In this document: in pieces, positions 59,601 to 64,000 of the stretch | Layout of the letters: each line of letters starts with the position of its first letter | How positions within the stretch are numbered: position 1 is the first letter of the stretch | From: Hydractinia symbiolongicarpus | Lineage: Eukaryota > Cnidaria > Hydrozoa > Anthoathecata > Hydractiniidae | Direction of reading: 5' to 3' | Length of the DNA: 64,000 nucleotides | Assembly (NCBI RefSeq): GCF_029227915.1 | Contig: NC_079889.1 | Span: forward strand, 3,844,001 to 3,908,000 | Position numbers and translations under genes: made by a program | Notes under the pieces: model-generated | What the model was told of the DNA's origin: nothing | The model's input: the letters and a program-made list of their open reading frames with translations, nothing else | Database searches by the model: none

Positions 59601-61371
59601 AGGATTTTAATTGTAGACTTTCCATCCGCACTACTTTTCGTTATAAACTTTTCCACAAACTTAAATCGAGCTAAGCAGCCAGTAGTTTTAGAGTGCTTGC
59701 TTCTAGGGCTAAAGAAGCAAGCTAGAGTGCTCACTAATAAATTGTTACTTCAGGTCGAAGTTCGTACTCCCAAGACTATTTCGATATTCAGCCCAGAATC
59801 AGAAACAATTATCACCATGCTTTGGGCACTTACGTTGGCTGTGTTAGTCGGTGGTGCGTTTGGTTATGCCGTTTGGTATTTCTTTATCAGAGAAAAGAAT
59901 CCAAGCATGGGTATGTTGTAGTTTAAACTTTGTAAATTTTAAAATACAATGATTTTAACAGAAAGCCAAAACGTAACAAGCTTTATATTGAGCTAAAAAA
60001 CGTTGTGTTACGGAAACAAATTTTTTGGGAATTTGTTTTTGTGATTTTAGATCCTATAACAAAAATAAATTTTCGCAAAATTCAACTTTTTAAAATAAAT
60101 AAATAGCAAAAAGTAAATTCCGCCAAAGATGAAAAAAGTTGATCAATCGCAAAAAAAAAACACATTATGTTAATTTTTTTTTTTCCTTTTCTAAGCTAGT
60201 AAATAATCGATCTAACGCGCTGTGCTTTTTAAGGGGGCGTTTATTTGAGAGAGGGCTTTAATTGAGAGAGGCGTTTATTTTAGGATGCACATACTTAGAA
60301 AACAATTTATTTTTTATGCAATCATTTTACTGAGAAATTATATTGGAAGAAACATTGTTTACATTGTAATAAAATTGTTACAACCCACATCTAAATTTCA
60401 ATGTCGTCATCTTAATCGATTTTGCAAAAAAGCTGCAAAAAAATGAAGAAGAAATACAGCCATTTTCAATGGCGTTTTGAGAAAAAAACAAAGGTTAAAA
60501 TTGTAAACTTCCAGTGGATATGAATATAAGCATAAATATAAGACTAAATTTAATATTATAGGATGCAACCAATTTATCACTTCGTTTATTTAATGAATTA
60601 CTTCGTTTGGCTCCCTATAAAAAAAATTTTCGTATAAAATATGTTGCATGAAAATTTTTTTATGTTTCCTTCTTGACTGGCAGCTACCTGAAACTTCTTC
60701 GCTGGTTCCGCGAAAGTTCGAGATGGAAGATGTCAACTGTATTTTTAAATGCCCCAGTAACGTAATAATTCATATCGGAATAAAAGATGGCGAACTGCTA
60801 TTCCTGCCTAGAATTTGCGAATGAAAAGATTGCGAACTTTGGCCAAATTCGCAATCTTTAATTGTGCAACATTTTCTTGCGCAATAATTTCTTCCCTGAG
60901 GTTCATTAGGAAAATAAATGCCATAAAAAAATTGCGACAGAAAAGAAGGTGAAATTGATGTTTGGGAATTTTCCACTTATTGTCAAACTTAAACCTACAA
61001 TTTTAGAAGGTGTGAATTTTATCTTACTTCCGGTCCCATGTAAATTCAATATATCTTTATCTTGTTGTGTGAAAGAAAATTGAATAAAAACTATCACCTA
61101 ATTTCACTTAGGTATGTATAATTACATAGTATCGGAGCAGCTTGATTTATTGGAAGCGCTGAAAGAATTCAAAGAACGATTTCAAACAGATAATAATCTC
61201 TTGGAAATCCGTCAAATACACGATCGAGTGCGCTTCGTTAAAAACCCTCCGTTATCGTGGCAAATGCAACCGCAATCCTTGCCGAAACGGATTATGCTGC
61301 AAGATGAATACTACAAGACGTACGACGATCGGTTTATTTCTGTAAATGACGTTAATATGCTATATATTTGA
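46579..61371 (+). CDS. Mosaic TSP1/SEA/FN3 receptor with iGluR-type channel and TVGYGD potassium filter
   Basis: About 1,410 residues visible; first exon missing. Exons: 46579-46827, 47522-47656, 48340-48525, 48936-49145, 50225-50497, 50796-50942, 51376-51546, 51752-51922, 52508-52688, 53064-53215, 54057-54338, 54566-54859, 55312-55617, 56373-56561, 56722-57005, 57755-57846, 58028-58187, 58588-58654, 58910-59178, 59754-59910, 61112-61371. All junctions keep frame. Order: Cys module (1-128), Thr-rich linker (128-190), TSP1, Cys module (260-351), three TSP1, SEA (514-625), three FN3 (625-919), S1 (919-1050), M1, pore loop with TVGYGD (about 1105-1110), M3, S2, M4 (about 1290-1315) and a cytoplasmic tail ending LYI. 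The M3 region GRILAFFWSFTSLI matches the iGluR M3 pattern. Predicted plasma-membrane, potassium-selective, ligand- or adhesion-gated channel; the ligand is unknown and gating is inference. Confidence 0.88.
48340..48525 (+). other. Thr-rich mucin-like linker exon
   Basis: Phase 1-1 exon of 186 bases encoding KCGTFPT followed by a Thr/Pro-rich run of ACA/ACG/ACT codons. It is expected to be densely O-glycosylated and to act as an extended spacer between the first Cys module and the first TSP1 domain. Confidence 0.8.
49418..49915 (+). mobile_element. Diverged copy of the piggyBac-type MITE in a receptor intron
   Basis: Starts ACCCTATTTGGGTATTTTCG and shares the interior with the element at 17438-18062 (for example GGAACAAAATGGCA and TCATCAGAAGCTT). 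The right terminal repeat is lost. Confidence 0.6.
50516..50606. mobile_element. Palindromic MITE in a receptor intron
   Basis: The left arm CCTTAAGGGAATTAATTTTC and the right arm CGCGAAAATTAAATTCCCTA are near-perfect inverted repeats around a short loop. It starts about 18 bases after the splice donor at 50498. Confidence 0.6.
52508..53215 (+). other. SEA domain of the receptor (two exons)
   Basis: Exons 52508-52688 and 53064-53215 (phases 1-2 and 2-1). The pattern of alternating hydrophobic strands (FNNFQEKIEENVKGVF, then VVATFRVFFQL) fits an SEA fold. The usual autoproteolysis site GSVVV is replaced by SSPVV next to the intron, so self-cleavage seems unlikely. Confidence 0.7.
52701..52831 (+). 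repeat. 21-bp minisatellite in the SEA intron
   Basis: About six copies of AGAGCACGCGGTTCCCTCCT(A), starting 12 bases after the donor of the first SEA exon. It is GC-rich compared with its surroundings. Confidence 0.85.
53229..53361 (+). repeat. About 40-bp tandem repeat
   Basis: Three imperfect units containing CATACTATCTCTTTCAAT and ACGTGTTCCAGTTTTT, in the intron after the second SEA exon and directly upstream of two tandem Helitron-like copies. Confidence 0.7.
53373..53669 (-). mobile_element. Two tandem Helitron-like copies in a receptor intron
   Basis: Reverse copies joined near 53540. Both have the hairpin TGTGGAAAAATCCACGGG or CCCGTGGAAAAATCCACGGG, and 5' ends reading TCTCTTTAATAATAGCCG or similar. 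The junction CTATTATTATAGGGAATAGC separates them. Confidence 0.7.
54057..55617 (+). other. Three fibronectin type III domains of the receptor
   Basis: One phase 1-1 exon per domain: 54057-54338, 54566-54859, 55312-55617. Each starts Pro-rich (PPAPTGI, PEAPPLY, APTAAPGN), has the central Trp (VGWDAV, VQWGQV, IIWTSI), the YxxxF/W strand and the Leu-x-Pro/Ala-x-TxY turn (LEAKTEYIMRV, LEPDTTYVITV, LQYSAKYKITI). They link the SEA domain to the channel. Confidence 0.9.
56206..56367 (+). repeat. 21-bp satellite abutting a splice acceptor
   Basis: Eight copies of ACACACGTCATATCACTTAAT with few changes. The last unit runs into the TTTTTAG acceptor of the S1 exon at 56373, so the repeat supplies part of the branch-point and polypyrimidine region. 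Confidence 0.9.
57755..58187 (+). other. Channel pore: potassium filter and M3 (two exons)
   Basis: Exon 57755-57846 encodes WDGTWLAFITMATVG and exon 58028-58187 continues YGDLTFVTVPGRI; the phase 2 intron splits the first filter glycine codon. Together they give TMATVGYGD, the potassium-channel signature. The next helix GRILAFFWSFTSLI aligns with iGluR M3, but the SYTANLAAF gate motif is replaced by a Leu/Ser/Thr-rich sequence. Confidence 0.9.
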
Positions 61372-63087
61372 CGCTTTTCTAGAACTCCACATGTAATATA
61401 GTTTAGTTTAATTTTTGCGAATAGCTTCGTTCACAAATTTCTTAATAGAATTCGTGAATTCGATCGAATTCAAGTATTTCGTAGGAATATATTTTTGCGA
61501 ATACAAGGCAAGGCTGGTAGACATTTTGTTGTCAGAAATGAGTGAAAAAGTATGATTTTTTCAGACAATTGCACAAAAAGGAGCATGTTCTAGGCACCCC
61601 CCTCTGTCCTAAATTGGATTAAAAAATGCAAAATTTTAAATCAGCAAAACGTTTCATAAGTCTTTGAAAATAAGTTTTTTATATTTTTATACACAACTTT
61701 AATTATAATATGCAACAGAACTATGAGTTTTACTCTTGGTTCTGGTGAATGGAAAACAGAGAAAAAATTCCAAATTCCAGAGAATTTTACCTGCCAAACC
61801 TGTTACACCATTTCCGTAAAATAGGAAAAGTTGAATTTTTCTACACAAAAAAACAGCATAAGATGAAACTTTTTAGAACAAAATCTTGTTTTAGGTAATA
61901 GTGGCTGAGATTTAAAGAATACTTGAATAAAATGTTTTAGCATTTTCATTGATCCGAGAATAGACTTTTATGGCTTACGAGTAATTTTAAAAACTTTAAA
62001 AATGTTTCTGCAATAGGACGATGATAGTTTTTTCTCGTAATTATTTCGTATATGATTTTACGTCGCATGGTATGAACAATTCTAGTCAGTTTTAGGCCCA
62101 AACTTTTATACAGCTAATAGATACGGAGTTGTTGTTGTGGAAACAATTGTTCTTTTTACTCCTGTTTTTCGTCTTATGTTAACGTACCATACGCATAGTC
62201 CTACACCCGCTAGAAAATTTAAAATAGCTAGGTGAAATTTTGACCATCAATTGCTAACCTGATATCTAAATTTTTGGGCGCTGAATAAACATTGCCCATA
62301 TTTCCATCAATTTTTTACTAATAACACCCATATCCTGTTTAGGGTTAGTCTAATCGCTATATTTTATGGGTTATTTTTTTTATAAGCCTATGCACAGTCA
62401 GACTTTATAGTTAGCCAGTTGACCCAGTGTAACTTTTCTTACCACCAGTGTAACTTTTCTTACCACTAGAATTTGGAATAATTGAGGTCAGAAAAATTAC
62501 CCCGAGGCACAAAGAAATTTCTTACGGTCAGAATACTGACCAAGCTTTTTTATTGTTTTTTTTATTGTTCTGTACGTAATCAATATCAAGAAATCCCGTC
62601 TTAAGCGCGAATGGCCTCACTTACATGGACAACTTTGTGCTCATTGTTCAAGGATTTGGTCTGACACATTTGCTTTGCGTGCAAGCTTTTGTATCTTTAT
62701 TAACATTCAAGTTAAGAAAGCTCAGTTAACTTGGTTAGTTAGGAGTGTATGATTTAGAAAAACAGTTTTAAAAATTTACCTTGCCTTATGCGCTATATGC
62801 GTAAGATGAAATGATCCTGTTTTAAGATAACTGTGAAAATGCAGCAAAATGGAAACGAGCCTTATGATAAAAATGCATTTTTATGGGTAGGAGAAAATCT
62901 AGCACACATTAAACGAGGTCATAAATAAACGCCGCAAAATTATATCTACGCAAAAAATCCAAAATATCCGCGAATTAAATCCTTGTGACCACAACCCCAA
63001 AAATATGTTCCTGCAAAAATGAAACCTTTTTACTGTATCAAAAATTACCTGCAAAAATCTAATTTCCTTTTTTTATATTATTGCGAG
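61372..63087. other. Receptor downstream region
   Basis: No AATAAA close to the receptor stop and no coding exon is supported. A 22-bp direct duplication (CCAGTGTAACTTTTCTTACC) lies near 62430-62475. Confidence 0.5.
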
Positions 63088-63261
63088 ATTTACCAACAAT
63101 TTCGATTAAGTTCAAGTTTCTACACGTACAGCGAAGAAACAAAAACTTCTTGGGACGAAACACACGGAGTCAAAGAATTAAGATTCCCTGTGACAACAGA
63201 CTGTACTGGTTTGTCAGCCAGTAGCAAGTGGATACCACTCGGTCTGACAAAACAAAAGTAG
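63088..63261 (+). CDS. Possible alternative 3' coding exon
   Basis: An open stretch of 57 codons plus TAG after a T-rich tract and the acceptor ATTGCGAG. Its composition (SEETKTSWDETHGVKELRF...) looks coding, unlike the surrounding AT-rich frames. AATAAA follows at 63362-63367. It is in phase 0, as is a possible donor TCT/GTAAAT at 61342 inside the last receptor exon. Splicing there would replace the tail's NDVNMLYI end. It could instead be the last exon of a separate small gene, or chance. Confidence 0.35.
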   Translation: MYQQFRLSSSFYTYSEETKTSWDETHGVKELRFPVTTDCTGLSASSKWIPLGLTKQK

Positions 63262-64000
63262 CGAAAACATTCCAACTACAAAGCTGATCTGCAGTAGGAG
63301 TAACAAAAAAACGAACTTGCGCAGTATAAAAATTGATTCAAAACATAATCTAGAAAATACAAATAAATATATTATAAACTATATAACATATATATTATAA
63401 ACTATTAACAACAATCCATATAAATATCTTGCGTTTGAAACATTGATATTATTATGTCCTTTATCTTTAAAAAAACGCCGAGGTCATAAAGATTTATTGT
63501 TGTATAGGACAAACATTCGTCAACTACAGAAATGCCTGCCAGTGTTGTCCGCTTTTCAAAGCAGACAGTTAAAACACAACGTCTAACTTTTCGCAGAAGT
63601 TCTAAAAGTGATTATTTTATTTCCAAACTTAAAACTTAATCAGAGATTTCTTTTGTCTGTTAACATTACAGCACAGGTCCGCTAAAATCGAACTTAAAAA
63701 AGCCAGATGTTTTTATTCAAACAGAGTTAATTCTTTTAAAATCATTCTTATAGGACATGTATGAAACTTACATGACAAATTATAAATTTCAAATAAAGTG
63801 CTTTTTTACGTCAATATACCCACAGGTAAAATAATCTTAATCCGAAATGTCGATGATCTGCTATTGATATAACTGCGATTAAACATGTCAGCCTGAGTTG
63901 CGAAGGACAAAAATTCGCTTTCAGCCTCAAAATTGCTGAAAATGTTGCTATAGGTAACACTCAAATTTCATTAGAACTGTACGCTTACTATTTGGGGTAT
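63262..64000. other. Right-end non-coding sequence
   Basis: Contains AATAAA at 63362-63367 and an AT-rich stretch with repeated TATATTATAAACTAT units near 63367-63410. No gene is supported up to the window end. Confidence 0.5.

Overview
This window is animal nuclear DNA. It is AT-rich, and its genes are split into many short exons with GT-AG introns of about 0.1 to 1.7 kb. Astacins with TSP1-like tails, small cysteine-rich secreted proteins and a mosaic TSP1/SEA/FN3 receptor, together with abundant short Helitron-, piggyBac- and pogo-like elements and a Meta-type SINE, suggest a cnidarian, perhaps a hydrozoan. That assignment is inference; no species marker is visible. All gene models below were built by hand from reading-frame phase, splice sites and homologous exon boundaries, with no transcript evidence.

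Layout. (1) 1-15,547: two tandem astacin metalloproteases on the + strand with the same exon phases. The first is cut by the left window edge; the second is complete (446 aa). Both carry a TSP1-like and a WSC-like C-terminal module. (2) 18,129-33,955: a cluster of five two-exon genes for 77-91 aa secreted proteins. They share an eight-cysteine pattern that I do not recognise. Four are on + and one on -, and one lacks a secure first exon. (3) 37,235-37,558: a small intronless C2H2 zinc-finger ORF on -. (4) 39,285-44,443: a seven-exon gene for an 847-aa secreted, His-rich, low-complexity protein with many dibasic sites. (5) 46,579-61,371: a roughly 20-exon gene for a large membrane receptor. Its ectodomain has two copies of an unrecognised Cys module, a Thr-rich linker, four TSP1, one SEA and three FN3 domains. 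Its membrane part is an ionotropic-glutamate-receptor fold (S1-M1-pore-M3-S2-M4) whose pore loop carries the potassium-channel filter TVGYGD.

The receptor is the most striking find. It resembles bacterial GluR0 in its filter, but it has a eukaryotic M4 and an adhesion-type ectodomain in place of the usual amino-terminal domain. The eight-Cys peptide cluster is the second. Copies of a short non-autonomous Helitron family (5'-TC, 3' hairpin then CTAG) lie next to or inside most genes of that cluster and in introns elsewhere. No direct functional link between the loci can be shown from sequence. What they share is that nearly every product is predicted to be secreted or at the cell surface.
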